From Cohnella nanjingensis (lineage in GTDB: Bacteria; Bacillota; Bacilli; Paenibacillales; Paenibacillaceae): a DNA stretch of 64,000 nucleotides. Positions 8,083-15,663 of the stretch are shown piece after piece (the first letter of the stretch is position 1; each line of letters begins with the position of its first letter). The position numbers and the translations under genes were made by a program. The notes under the pieces are model-generated. The model had not been told where the DNA came from, made no database searches, and worked only from the letters and a program-made list of their open reading frames with translations. The DNA lies in the NCBI RefSeq assembly GCF_014212125.1, contig NZ_JACJVP010000007.1, positions 62,001 through 126,000 of the forward strand. Direction: 5' to 3'.

Positions 8083-9291
8083 TTATTTTCTCAATAACTT
8101 AATAATTTGGGTAAGGCTGTCGGGAATTGTTGGTCCACTATCTCCTTTAAGCAGCCCCGTGTCAGATCTACTAAATATTGATTGAAGTACAGTAATTCGT
8201 TCTACCTCATTAACCGCACTTTCATTAAGCAGCGATAAATAAACGTGAGTTAATTGATATCGTTCTTTTGCATCCCTAGCTAAATGATATGAGCTGACAG
8301 AGAGTTTTACAAAAAGCGTTGTTAGATAAATGCAAATTGAAGTGATTATCGTGAATGCCAAAGCATTCCTTAATGAATTAACGTCTAGAGCTCCATTTGT
8401 AATAAATTGTGAATCGGGGTGAATCAAAAGAATAACAGTTAGAATAACTACGAAAATAGCTGTCGATCCAACCGCCCACCATCTCCATCTGTTACCCGAC
8501 TCATTGTACTCCTTTTCAAGTTCTTTCCAATATGTAGCAGGTCCCTCTAATCTAAGTTTTTCCGTATATGTCTTACGAATTTGCTCAAGTTCACGCAATG
8601 TTCTATCAAGCTTATCTCTTGTTTCTTTTTCAATGGTGTCGCGCCATTCTGTGGTTGTTCCCTTGAAGTTCTCGACTCCGACCTCCCAAGCGGTCACTGC
8701 ATTATTAAACTCGGTATTCCAACTCGTTGTGATAATATGATAATCACCATCGAGAGCATTAAGCTTATTCTGATAATCAGTATGTAGTTCAGTGAGTGTT
8801 GTCTCATGTGTCGCAGCAGCTTCTTTGAAAGATCTTGCGGATTCTTCAAAAATATAGGCATCCACATACCCTTTAAAGTAATCGATACTGTTAGAGCTTG
8901 GCATTTGTCCTCTCAGAAGGTAGTATATTGCAGCATCCCCACGGGCTGAATTTGTTTGTATTTGTTTTTTAATAAATTGGGCGGCGGCTGTTTTCGAGTA
9001 TACTGTTGGCCAACTGTTTTGTTGCGCCAAACTTAATGCCTGTGAGGCACAACTTTGCGCTTGACTCATATTATTAGATTCTGCATATCGAATCGCATTA
9101 TTGATTTGATCTTCAATTGATTGAAATCTGCTTCCAACTTCGGAATTGACACTCTGCCAGAACTCTTTTTCTTTAATGATAAACTCTTGAAACTTATCTA
9201 TGGTTTTATAAGATCTAGTGCTCTGTTCAGGAAACAGGGTAATTGAAACGTTTAGACCTAGAAAGAATTCATCCAGCAACTGCTTTGTCAT
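8083..9291 (-). CDS. AT-rich two-TM coiled-coil protein of unknown function
   Basis: 402 aa. A long mostly helical N-terminal part (about 1-255, many Gln/Glu/Lys/Asn, with a probable coiled coil around 185-250) is followed by two membrane segments (about 265-285 and 307-327) and a short cytoplasmic tail. It may belong to the DUF6161 group, but that is from memory. ATG 9291 has AAAGGAG 9 nt upstream. The coding is far more AT-rich than the host genes to its left, which indicates horizontal acquisition. It lies 103 bp downstream of the nuclease-recombinase gene in the same direction, so they could form one operon. Membrane-anchored partners of nucleases are common in defence loci, but nothing here proves that role. 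Confidence 0.8.
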   Translation of the reverse strand: MTKQLLDEFFLGLNVSITLFPEQSTRSYKTIDKFQEFIIKEKEFWQSVNSEVGSRFQSIEDQINNAIRYAESNNMSQAQSCASQALSLAQQNSWPTVYSKTAAAQFIKKQIQTNSARGDAAIYYLLRGQMPSSNSIDYFKGYVDAYIFEESARSFKEAAATHETTLTELHTDYQNKLNALDGDYHIITTSWNTEFNNAVTAWEVGVENFKGTTTEWRDTIEKETRDKLDRTLRELEQIRKTYTEKLRLEGPATYWKELEKEYNESGNRWRWWAVGSTAIFVVILTVILLIHPDSQFITNGALDVNSLRNALAFTIITSICIYLTTLFVKLSVSSYHLARDAKERYQLTHVYLSLLNESAVNEVERITVLQSIFSRSDTGLLKGDSGPTIPDSLTQIIKLLRK

Positions 9292-9394
9292 CTGATGTAT
9301 CTCCTTTCTATTTTTTGTACTATAACTCAACGTTGTTGTAATACATTAGCCAAATAGAGAAACCAATGTCGAGATGTAATTAGGTGGTACGTGG

Positions 9395-10804
9395 CTAAGT
9401 TAGAACGACCCCAAAAGGATGTTTATTAATCTGTTCCGAACCTATTATTTTAACTTTTTCATAAATATCTTCCTGAGTGATTAACTTTGACAGGCTTTGT
9501 AAATCCAATCCAAAAAGATAAGATATTTCTTCAATAGAGTATCCATTCTGAAATAGAATCCTTGGCATGTTCATACGAAAATATTGGGGAGAAAAAACTT
9601 TCCAACTAGGATCTTCATTATCTATCCTTTGTAGTCTAGCGAATATTTCATTGATTGCAGTTTCGCTAAATATGTTAAATTTTTTCCAATACCTTGTGTA
9701 GAAGAGATATTCTCCTTTTATTCCTTTAGTATTAATGTCTTCACGCAATAGTTTTAAATAATGAGTAATGCGTGAAGGTAGTGTAATTGTTCTTTCGGAA
9801 AGTTTAAGGATAGTAAATTGAGTATTGAACATACTCCATTTCAAAGTCCTTAATGTTGAACGTTCTAACCCTAGATAAACACAAAGAAGTAGCATAGTAA
9901 CGTCTCTAATAGAGTTCTCTGAATCAAGAAAGAATCTAATAATTGATTTCAAGTTAATTAAATTTAAGTGGTCGGAACTCTTCGAAACATCTACTGTGTC
10001 TAGAGCGGTAATTAACTTATTTCGATCTTGATCGAAATGATGTGATGCGATAATACCGCTTTTCTTTAGTTCTATAAACATCGAACGTAGATGAGAGTAT
10101 TTATTATTAAATGTTTGTTCTGAATTAACGCTCTTTTTATGGCTTTCTTTATTTTTTTGGTCATATTTCAGATATCTTTCAAAGTCATCAATGCGGACTT
10201 GTTCTAATGGTCGATACTTTTTTTCACGCTCAGCATAATAAGTATAAAAGTTCATTAAGGTACTTTTATAAACTCTCCAGCTTCCACTGCCTAACGGGAA
10301 TTTTATTGCCCTGAACTGTGCTACATCTCTAAAGTAATTAGTAGTATGCATTTGTAACAAGGAGGCATGTGTTATAAAATCTAATGTCTTTTTATCTCTA
10401 GACGAATAGATATTTAAATCAAATACTATCTTATCTTCTAGTGAAGTTTCATTCTGACTAGTAGGTTGAATTCTATCGTTAAGTAGTATTAACCTTTTCC
10501 CATTACATAAAAATCCCCACTCAATATTTCTAATGTGCAAGTAACTAGCCAATTGAACAATATCTCTTGCAGTTAAATCTCTATCTCCTCGCTTAGTTTC
10601 AAAATAAATGGCTTGCTTACTTACATCCTCATATATGAAATCGACCCTCTTATCGCGATGGTAAACGGGATGTTCAAAGATAAAATTGTTCGAGTCATAC
10701 CCTAATCGCTTAAATAGTTCTACTACTATTTTTATTTTTATATTTTCTTCGTTTAAATTCTTTAATTCATCAAAGACTTTTTTAAGATCTGATAAATTTA
10801 TCAC
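9395..10804 (-). CDS. PD-(D/E)XK (HsdR-N-like) nuclease domain joined to a degenerate tyrosine recombinase
   Basis: 469 aa. Residues 20-130 look like the N-terminal nuclease domain of type I restriction R subunits, with KRVDFIY and IYFETKRGD giving the D...ExK triad. Residues about 175-260 resemble the SAM-like core-binding domain of integrases (WRVYKSTLMNFYTYYAE). Residues 280-455 follow the recombinase catalytic fold (LLLCVYLGLERSTLRTLKW, PQYFRMNMPRI, EISYLFGL), but the first Arg is displaced (GLER for GLR), the His of HxxR is Gln and LGH is FGL. Recombination is thus doubtful while DNA binding is plausible. GTG 10804 follows GAGGTG. It is AT-rich and adjacent to the prophage attachment site. 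Confidence 0.8.
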   Translation of the reverse strand: MINLSDLKKVFDELKNLNEENIKIKIVVELFKRLGYDSNNFIFEHPVYHRDKRVDFIYEDVSKQAIYFETKRGDRDLTARDIVQLASYLHIRNIEWGFLCNGKRLILLNDRIQPTSQNETSLEDKIVFDLNIYSSRDKKTLDFITHASLLQMHTTNYFRDVAQFRAIKFPLGSGSWRVYKSTLMNFYTYYAEREKKYRPLEQVRIDDFERYLKYDQKNKESHKKSVNSEQTFNNKYSHLRSMFIELKKSGIIASHHFDQDRNKLITALDTVDVSKSSDHLNLINLKSIIRFFLDSENSIRDVTMLLLCVYLGLERSTLRTLKWSMFNTQFTILKLSERTITLPSRITHYLKLLREDINTKGIKGEYLFYTRYWKKFNIFSETAINEIFARLQRIDNEDPSWKVFSPQYFRMNMPRILFQNGYSIEEISYLFGLDLQSLSKLITQEDIYEKVKIIGSEQINKHPFGVVLT

Positions 10805-11110
10805 GTCATCACCTCAAAGAAACGTCTTATTAATAATTATGTTTTATCTGAAATAAAAATAAATGAAATATTAGTTTTATTTTGTTTTTTGCATACTTTC
10901 TTAAATTAATGCATTTAAAGTAAAGTTAGCTTGCGCAAAAATGGATAATATTAGTAGTATTTGAAATATAGCATGCAACTAAATGGTTGTAAAGGTTACA
11001 TTTAGGTTTGAACAACCTGGATGCCCACTGCTGTTTGCTGTTGTCCTCAGGGCAACAGAACCACTAATTTCGCCAGCAAGCGATTCGCACTCACACACCC
11101 ATACAAAACA
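10805..11110. other. AT-rich intergenic stretch, no gene seen
   Basis: Very AT-rich to about 10980, then higher GC. It probably holds the promoter of the leftward nuclease-recombinase gene. I see no convincing open frame, RNA gene or repeat. Confidence 0.5.
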
Positions 11111-11136
11111 AAAAGAACCGCGATTCATCGCGGTTC
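11104..11136 (-). terminator. Ancestral terminator of tRNA-Arg, now cut off by the prophage
   Basis: On the minus strand the stem GAACCGCGAT / ATCGCGGTTC (11115-11136) is followed by TTTTTGTTTT. Joining the left attachment core to the tRNA 5' half puts this hairpin 15 bp after the tRNA 3' end, so it was the original terminator before integration. Confidence 0.8.
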
Positions 11137-11151
11137 TCGTCATTTTATCAT

Positions 11152-11198
11152 CTGGCGCGCCCGATACGATTCGAACGTACGACCTGCAGTTTAGGAAA
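11152..11198. repeat. Left prophage attachment core (47-bp direct repeat)
   Basis: Identical over 47 bp to 58174-58220. It contains the anticodon-loop-to-CCA half of tRNA-Arg. The flanking bases differ immediately outside on both sides (T/A left, T/C right). It marks the left end of the prophage and is a tRNA fragment without a 5' half. Confidence 0.95.
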
Positions 11199-11314
11199 TT
11201 AGAATTCCCCTTATTCTGCATGAACATATGTGGTCAAAATCCTTTAAAATCAAGGGTTTTGGTTTTAGTCAGTAGTCATGATTAACATACGCAATCAGTC
11301 GGAATTGAAATCAG

Positions 11315-11349
11315 TAACCCCATTTTAACCCCAAACTAGAGCGGGGTTA
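11315..11349. promoter_or_regulatory. Left cluster of TAACCCC repeats, candidate integrase arm sites
   Basis: TAACCCC at 11315-11321 and 11326-11332 (11 bp apart, one helical turn), with GGGGTTA inverted at 11343-11349. The outer copies form a 10-bp inverted repeat (CAGTAACCCC 11312-11321 / GGGGTTACTG 11343-11352). The same heptamer recurs at the same spacing inside the right prophage end (58065-58093). The inverted repeat may also serve as a weak stem-loop at the 3' end of the integrase gene. Confidence 0.6.
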
Positions 11350-12556
11350 CTGGACTGTATTTTTCAAGTCTATCTGCGGTAAAGCGGCTAATCGTTTCGG
11401 ACTCATGAGTGTAAATGTTTGAGGTTGTTTCGAGTCTTGAATGGCGTAGACGTTCCTGGATCGACTTCATATCTACCTGCTCTTCACGTAGAAGCATAGC
11501 TGTTGTGTGACGAAGATCATGAAGGCGCACCGGCGGCAAATTATACTTGGCTTTGATTCTTGCCCATTGACGTGTAGGAGCATCGGGATAGTACCCTTCA
11601 CCGCAACCGCTGTGGAAAACATACAGCTTTTCTCCGCCCTTCCACTTGCTCCCCAACTGATCTTTCTCTTCCTCCCATGCTTGTTTAAACTTCCTGAGAG
11701 CATTCATATAAAATTGTGGCATTGGAACAAATCCTTCAGACTCTTCCGTCTTAACTTCACCTTCAACTGGATTGCTATCCTCGTCAAAGGTAATCTGCTT
11801 TTCGACATGGATCCCTCCAGATTCAAAGTCAACTGCGGGCCATTCAACCCCAAGCATTTCGCCACGACGAAAACCACCGAGGATGACACCCACGTAATAC
11901 ATTCGCCACTGGAATGACACTTGCCGAAGCTTCTCAATCGTGTATTTCGTCTCTTCCGGTGTTAGCGACTTCTTACGTTTCTTCATTTCTCGTTTTTCGG
12001 TCTTACTATGGGTCGGACGATCGACGCCTTCCATTGGATTCGAGGAAATGATCTTCCACTTTGCAGCTGTATCCATAATCGATTTCAGGGTGCGATAAAT
12101 ATTAAGTTGTGTGTTAGTGGCTAATGGTTTTGACTTGCCGTCCTTCCGACCGGATGCGGTTGTGAGTCGTGTCATGAACTTCACGATATGGATTGTCTTA
12201 ATTTTATTGATTTCAACATGGCCAAATTCAGGTAGTAGTTGACTGCTGATAATGCCATAGTAATTGCGACGTGTATAGCCGCCTAGTTTCTGTTCCGCGT
12301 ATCCCTTTTTCCACTCCGGAACAAATGCCTCGAAAGTCACTTTGTCAATTTTAATATACTGCCCAGTCTCAACTTCTTCTTTGAACTTATACCACTCTGA
12401 CTCTAGATACTGTTGCAGTTTAACCTTTGATTTAAGCAATGCTGGATCTTCGACAGTGATCTTCCTGCGTTCTCGGTTAGGATCGCCGTTAGCTTTGTAC
12501 CCGTTGTAAACAATGAGTCGCCATGTGTTTTCGCCCCGCTGCTCAATATTGGGCAT
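11336..12556 (-). CDS. int: Phage integrase (tyrosine recombinase)
   Basis: 406 aa, standard length for integrases of Bacillota phages. It has an N-terminal arm-binding domain (about 1-55), a SAM-like core-binding domain (about 70-165, KGYAEQKLGGYTRRNYYG) and a catalytic domain with GGFRRGEMLG (Arg near residue 229), HDLRHT (His-x-x-Arg near 347), RLRHSR and IYTH (catalytic Tyr near 380). The LGH box reads LRH, a tolerated variant. It excises and integrates the prophage at tRNA-Arg and lies 138 bp from the left attachment core, transcribed towards it. Confidence 0.95.
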   Translation of the reverse strand: MPNIEQRGENTWRLIVYNGYKANGDPNRERRKITVEDPALLKSKVKLQQYLESEWYKFKEEVETGQYIKIDKVTFEAFVPEWKKGYAEQKLGGYTRRNYYGIISSQLLPEFGHVEINKIKTIHIVKFMTRLTTASGRKDGKSKPLATNTQLNIYRTLKSIMDTAAKWKIISSNPMEGVDRPTHSKTEKREMKKRKKSLTPEETKYTIEKLRQVSFQWRMYYVGVILGGFRRGEMLGVEWPAVDFESGGIHVEKQITFDEDSNPVEGEVKTEESEGFVPMPQFYMNALRKFKQAWEEEKDQLGSKWKGGEKLYVFHSGCGEGYYPDAPTRQWARIKAKYNLPPVRLHDLRHTTAMLLREEQVDMKSIQERLRHSRLETTSNIYTHESETISRFTADRLEKYSPVTPL

Positions 12557-12593
12557 AGAGAAAACCCCCTAAATAGGAATGTATGTTCGGTCT

Positions 12594-12612
12594 GAGGGCG
12601 AGAAAAAGCCCT
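12594..12612. other. Stem-loop between integrase and ImmA-like genes
   Basis: AGGGC, an 8-nt A-rich loop, GCCCT. On the minus strand the T-rich stretch lies within the loop, so this is at best an attenuator between the ImmA-like gene and the integrase. Confidence 0.3.
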
Positions 12613-12630
12613 TGGACATGGACCGCGGAG

Positions 12631-13041
12631 TCAATATAGGAGTTTGTGCAATTCGGGAGGTATACCATGCCGGTTATAGTAATCGTGGATACTCTCGCCA
12701 GAATGGGGCTGGTCCCCATATGTAAGGAGACTAGCAGCAAATTTATTCGCCTGACGTTCGTATTTGCCAGCATTAAAGAGAGTCTGTTCATCGAGGAAGA
12801 AGCGGTTTATTCCTGGGTGGAGTCGGTCATGACCAAGCTCATGTGCACATACAAATCGTTGCCAATCTGCGCTCAGATCTGAATCGATCACGATAAAACG
12901 ACGGCGAAGCATGCGTACATAAAACCCTCTAGTTCCATTGCCGAGTCGTTCAAATTTAACTTGTATGTTAAGACCTTTTGAAATACTGAAAGGGTCGTTT
13001 GTTTTGAAGCGTTTCATAAGTCGACGTGTCGTGCGGATCAA
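12631..13041 (-). CDS. ImmA/IrrE-family metallopeptidase
   Basis: 136 aa with the zinc motif HELGHDRLH (residues about 67-75) and the downstream YERQANKFAASLL helix that supplies a third ligand region. ImmA-type proteases cleave the paired phage repressor and trigger induction; the gene lies directly downstream (8 bp) of the CI-type repressor, the expected partner. The start is TTG 13041 with AGGTGG close upstream; an internal ATG eight codons later has no ribosome binding site. Confidence 0.88.
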   Translation of the reverse strand: MIRTTRRLMKRFKTNDPFSISKGLNIQVKFERLGNGTRGFYVRMLRRRFIVIDSDLSADWQRFVCAHELGHDRLHPGINRFFLDEQTLFNAGKYERQANKFAASLLTYGDQPHSGESIHDYYNRHGIPPELHKLLY

Positions 13042-13049
13042 GGTGCCAC

Positions 13050-13472
13050 CTACTCAGTATCTTTATTGTTGGTGTCGGTCTTTGCCTTGCGTCCATACGT
13101 TTTCTTGTTTTGCTTCTTCGCGTCCCAGAACAATCCAGTAAGTATATCCATCACACGCTGCCGAGACTCGACGTCCAGTGGAACGCCATCGAACATAATA
13201 GGGGAATCTTCCTCTAGCATTCGTTTGAAATCCCGGATATCTTTGGCCGTCGCCCATTCGGGTGTACTGAAATCCCCCTCTTCTGTAAAATAGTCGACCG
13301 GTTTTCCGAAGTATGCTGCAATGGCTTTAAGTGAATCTATCTGTGGGTTCTTTGTTTGTTGGGATAGGATCTTCGAAAGGCCGGTGTATGAGACCCCGGT
13401 CTCTTTGGCGAGGCGATAAGGGGTAATACCTCGCTCATCCATTAGACGTTGGATCTTTTCCGCGATCTCCAC
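13050..13472 (-). CDS. CI-type phage repressor (XRE helix-turn-helix)
   Basis: 140 aa. The N-terminal HTH (residues 5-60, YRLAKETGVSYTGLSKILS) is linked to a short acidic C-terminal part and a basic tail (KKTYGRKAKTD). There is no LexA-like self-cleaving protease domain, so inactivation probably depends on the adjacent ImmA-like protease. GTG 13472 has GGAGG 7 nt upstream. The protein probably binds the ATAACT half-sites in the divergent region ahead and holds the lysogenic state. Confidence 0.88.
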   Translation of the reverse strand: MEIAEKIQRLMDERGITPYRLAKETGVSYTGLSKILSQQTKNPQIDSLKAIAAYFGKPVDYFTEEGDFSTPEWATAKDIRDFKRMLEEDSPIMFDGVPLDVESRQRVMDILTGLFWDAKKQNKKTYGRKAKTDTNNKDTE

Positions 13473-13484
13473 GTTCCTGCCTCC

Positions 13485-13512
13485 ACTATAACTTAATTAG
13501 GATATAACTCAA
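13485..13512 (-). promoter_or_regulatory. Candidate promoter of the repressor operon
   Basis: On the minus strand TTGAGT (13507-13512), 16 bp, TATAGT (13485-13490). Two ATAACT half-sites (13488-13493, 13504-13509) overlap its -10 and -35 hexamers, consistent with autoregulation. Confidence 0.5.
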
Positions 13513-13640
13513 TGAAGTAATAATAACTTACAAAAGAGTGATAAGTCAAGAATATGGGAGAGAATTAGAGAGATCATTGGATTATATAACTAAATTGAGT
13601 TATGAATTAGTTTGATTATACCTCTAAAGAGTTATATTCT
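13486..13640. promoter_or_regulatory. Lysis-lysogeny switch: operator half-sites and rightward early promoter
   Basis: ATAACT or its complement AGTTAT occurs at 13488, 13504, 13523, 13586, 13598 and 13630. The 13586-13603 pair forms a palindrome ATAACT-N6-AGTTAT. A rightward promoter TTGATT (13612-13617), 17 bp, TATTCT (13635-13640) overlaps the last half-site. Placement between divergent CI-like and Cro-like genes makes this the immunity region. Confidence 0.75.
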
Positions 13641-13664
13641 TTATTTCGAAAGGAGGTGCTGAGC

Positions 13665-13874
13665 ATGGGGCTGATAATCGAAGAGAACGTAAATCGCCTG
13701 ATTGATGAGCGCGGGATTACACCTTACAGATTAAGCAAAATGAGCGGCGTATCGTTATCTGCGATTTACGGGATCAAGGATAAAAAACAGGGTCCCACAG
13801 CCGAGACGCTGCTAAAAATAGCTGATGCCTTGGGTGTAACCGTCGATGAAATCGTTCGCGAAAAACGGGATTAA
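13665..13874 (+). CDS. Cro-like XRE helix-turn-helix protein
   Basis: 69 aa, essentially one HTH domain (YRLSKMSGVSLSAIYGIKD) with the conserved C-terminal LGVTVDEIV helix. It is the first gene of the rightward early operon, divergent from the repressor, and probably competes for the same ATAACT sites. Its HTH start (INDERGITPYRL-like) closely resembles the repressor N-terminus, suggesting shared ancestry. ATG 13665 has AAAGGAGG 9 nt upstream; an in-frame GTG at 13656 lies inside that site. Confidence 0.88.
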   Translation: MGLIIEENVNRLIDERGITPYRLSKMSGVSLSAIYGIKDKKQGPTAETLLKIADALGVTVDEIVREKRD

Positions 13875-13887
13875 GGTGGCGATATAG

Positions 13888-14211
13888 ATGTCCGCTACTG
13901 CAGCGTTTATCGAAAGTCTTCGGGAGGACATAACAAACGATCTTGAAAAAAGGCTACTTGAAAAGCTTGAACCCTATATCGAAAAGCGTTTGTACGGAAA
14001 CACTTTCGATGTGACTCAGGCCGCTAAGTACCAAGGAATATCGGAGTCGACAGTGCGTCGGATGTGCGTTAATGGAGAAATTCCGTTCTTCCGGCAGCGT
14101 GGGCAGTATTATTTCAGGCAATCAGACATTGATGCTTGGGTAAACGAACAAGTCAGGAATAACTATCCGAGAGGCGAAAGCGGTGAAGTTGAGTTATGGA
14201 CCAATCCCTAA
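13888..14211 (+). CDS. Excisionase-family helix-turn-helix protein
   Basis: 107 aa. An N-terminal helical region (1-50) precedes an HTH_17/excisionase-type winged helix (DVTQAAKYQGISESTVRRMC, then IPFFRQRGQYYFRQSDIDAW). Such proteins act as excisionases or early regulators; the position after the Cro-like gene fits either. It starts 14 bp after the Cro-like gene. Confidence 0.8.
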   Translation: MSATAAFIESLREDITNDLEKRLLEKLEPYIEKRLYGNTFDVTQAAKYQGISESTVRRMCVNGEIPFFRQRGQYYFRQSDIDAWVNEQVRNNYPRGESGEVELWTNP

Positions 14212-14387
14212 AGCGTATCGGTTACTACGCCCGAAAGGCACTGCAATACAGCCAGCGACGTCACAGCAATCCACATCGTTTTAACCGCCTGATGGCATAC
14301 AAAGGAGCACTGAACGCCTATCTGAGGGCCGATCGGCTGAACTGGAGGCCGACAATCGCTCTGGAAGGAGGTGAAAAGGGATGTTGA
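14196..14387 (+). CDS. Small basic protein of unknown function
   Basis: 63 aa, rich in Arg/Tyr. It overlaps the excisionase-like gene by 16 nt and the next gene by 7 nt, a packed early-operon arrangement that favours a real gene. The ribosome binding site is weak (translation probably coupled). I do not recognise a family. Confidence 0.5.
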   Translation: MDQSLKRIGYYARKALQYSQRRHSNPHRFNRLMAYKGALNAYLRADRLNWRPTIALEGGEKGC

Positions 14388-14599
14388 AGACGCTACTTAC
14401 TGGAACGCCGATCCGGCAGGATGCCGACACGATCGTCATGCAAGAGGGCGACGCGGTCGCCACTTACAGCCGACAGTATTATCGCCAAGCACAGGAGCCG
14501 GCCGCGGAGGGCACGCCGATTATGATGCACTCCACGGAGCAGATGGCGGTCGAGATTGTCTGCGGGCTGCACGGCGTACTGGCCCCGGTGGGCCGATGA
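14381..14599 (+). CDS. Small early phage protein
   Basis: 72 aa with a strong GGAGGTG 7 nt upstream of ATG 14381. No family recognised. It overlaps the following membrane-protein start (ATG 14596) by 4 nt. Confidence 0.6.
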   Translation: MLKTLLTGTPIRQDADTIVMQEGDAVATYSRQYYRQAQEPAAEGTPIMMHSTEQMAVEIVCGLHGVLAPVGR

Positions 14600-14715
14600 T
14601 GGCCGCGCTGGTGTGTCTGGTCTGTCTAGTTGCATTGATCTTCGTCCTGTCGTCGATCCTGACGGCCGCCAAGCGGGCGGACGAGCGTGCCGAGCAGTTC
14701 CATAGAAGGAGGTGA
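14596..14715 (+). CDS. 39-aa single-TM membrane microprotein
   Basis: MMAALVCLVCLVALIFVLSS forms one transmembrane helix, followed by a charged tail (TAAKRADERAEQFHRRR). Its start overlaps the previous stop and its stop overlaps the ribosome binding region of the sigma factor, so it sits in a translationally coupled chain. Function unknown. Confidence 0.55.
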   Translation: MMAALVCLVCLVALIFVLSSILTAAKRADERAEQFHRRR

Positions 14716-14720
14716 GAACG

Positions 14721-15371
14721 ATTAACGCGATTAGACCAGAGGACCACATGCCCCTAGTCGGGAAGGTCGCGAAGCAATACCGGTTACGGGCAAAAGCCGC
14801 ATTTGATTTCGATGACATCGTGAGTGCAGGTTACATGGGGCTGGTGGAGGCTGCACAACGATACGACCCGGACCGGGGCTTCACATTTTCAACCTACGCC
14901 GTTTCCCTAATCCGAGGCAGCATTTTGCGCCACCTTCGGGAGTACAGCGGGCCGTGTGTAAAAGTGCCTCGCCCTGCACGGGAGCTGCTCAACAAAATGA
15001 TATGCCTTCATTTGCTGGACAAGCCCGACGACGAGGTTGCAGCAATCCTCGGAACGACAATCAAGAAAGTGCAACGCGCCCGCCATGTACACGCGATCCA
15101 AGTTTCATCATTGGACAGTCAACTGCTGGGTTCGGATGAGGACAAGCCCTGGACGTTAGGGGATTCAGTCTCGAACGAAGACGATTATAGCTCGGTGAAT
15201 GTTGCGGACTTTCTTGCTACGTTACCTGAGCGTGAAGCGCGGATCATCAAAATGCGAATGACGGGCACCAGGCAACAAGAGATTGCAAGCCTTCTAGGTA
15301 CGTACCAGTCTCAGGTGAGTCGTGCCATGCAGAGAGTCGGCCGCGCATGGATCGTTTATCAAGCCCAGTAG
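14721..15371 (+). CDS. Phage-encoded sigma-70-family factor
   Basis: About 216 aa. Region 2 (FDFDDIVSAGYMGLVEAAQRYDP, FTFSTYAVSLIRGSI) and region 4 (LPEREARIIKMRMTGTRQQEIASLLGTYQSQVSRAM) are both present, resembling SigF/SigB-type factors more than a region-4-only activator. It probably directs middle transcription. The in-frame GTG at 14712 lies within AAGGAGGTG; an ATT at 14721 is at the ideal 8-nt spacing and the next ATG is 14748, so the exact start is unsettled. Confidence 0.8.
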   Translation: MNAIRPEDHMPLVGKVAKQYRLRAKAAFDFDDIVSAGYMGLVEAAQRYDPDRGFTFSTYAVSLIRGSILRHLREYSGPCVKVPRPARELLNKMICLHLLDKPDDEVAAILGTTIKKVQRARHVHAIQVSSLDSQLLGSDEDKPWTLGDSVSNEDDYSSVNVADFLATLPEREARIIKMRMTGTRQQEIASLLGTYQSQVSRAMQRVGRAWIVYQAQ

Positions 15372-15397
15372 ACCCTGTGAGGGAGGTGAACAAGGAT

Positions 15398-15562
15398 ATG
15401 GGAGAAGCGAGACGCCGTAAGCTGGCCGGAAATACCGCGCCGAATAAAAAATGGCATGAGCAGAAATCCGCCAAGCGTCACGTGAAGCAAGTTAAGCGCC
15501 GGCTGAAGGCAGATGCCGGAATGAATCCATTGGTGATGGCGGCCGCGCTTACGAGCAAGTAA
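15398..15562 (+). CDS. Small lysine-rich basic protein
   Basis: 54 aa, strongly basic (GEARRRKLAGNTAPNKKW, AKRHVKQVKRRLKAD), consistent with nucleic-acid binding. GGGAGGTG lies about 11 nt before ATG 15398. A longer reading from 15347 overlaps the sigma gene and is less likely. No family recognised. Confidence 0.5.
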   Translation: MGEARRRKLAGNTAPNKKWHEQKSAKRHVKQVKRRLKADAGMNPLVMAAALTSK

Positions 15563-15565
15563 AAA

Positions 15566-15600
15566 CGCCCTATCTCGGGGTAGGAGCCGAGAAGGGGCGC
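15566..15600 (+). other. GC-rich stem-loop
   Basis: CGCCC...TCTCGG pairs with GCCGAGA...GGGCG over 34 nt. No T-run follows, so it is more likely an RNA-stability or processing element than a terminator. Confidence 0.35.
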
Positions 15601-15663
15601 AGAGGAAACAATTCATCGCCATTGTATCATCGCATTCATTATCTGTAAATCAGGAGGGCCCAT

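Noticed and set aside
9395..10804. Functional integrase of a second mobile element
   Set aside because: The first Arg, HxxR His and LGH boxes are altered and it carries a nuclease domain, so active recombination is unlikely.
12543..12791. 82-codon minus-strand frame overlapping the ImmA-like gene
   Set aside because: Out-of-frame shadow of the metallopeptidase, which has the HELGH motif.
14371..14715. 114-codon + frame across the small early genes
   Set aside because: Only its last 39 codons look coding (single-TM microprotein). The first part is out-of-frame Arg/His-rich shadow of a gene with a strong ribosome binding site.
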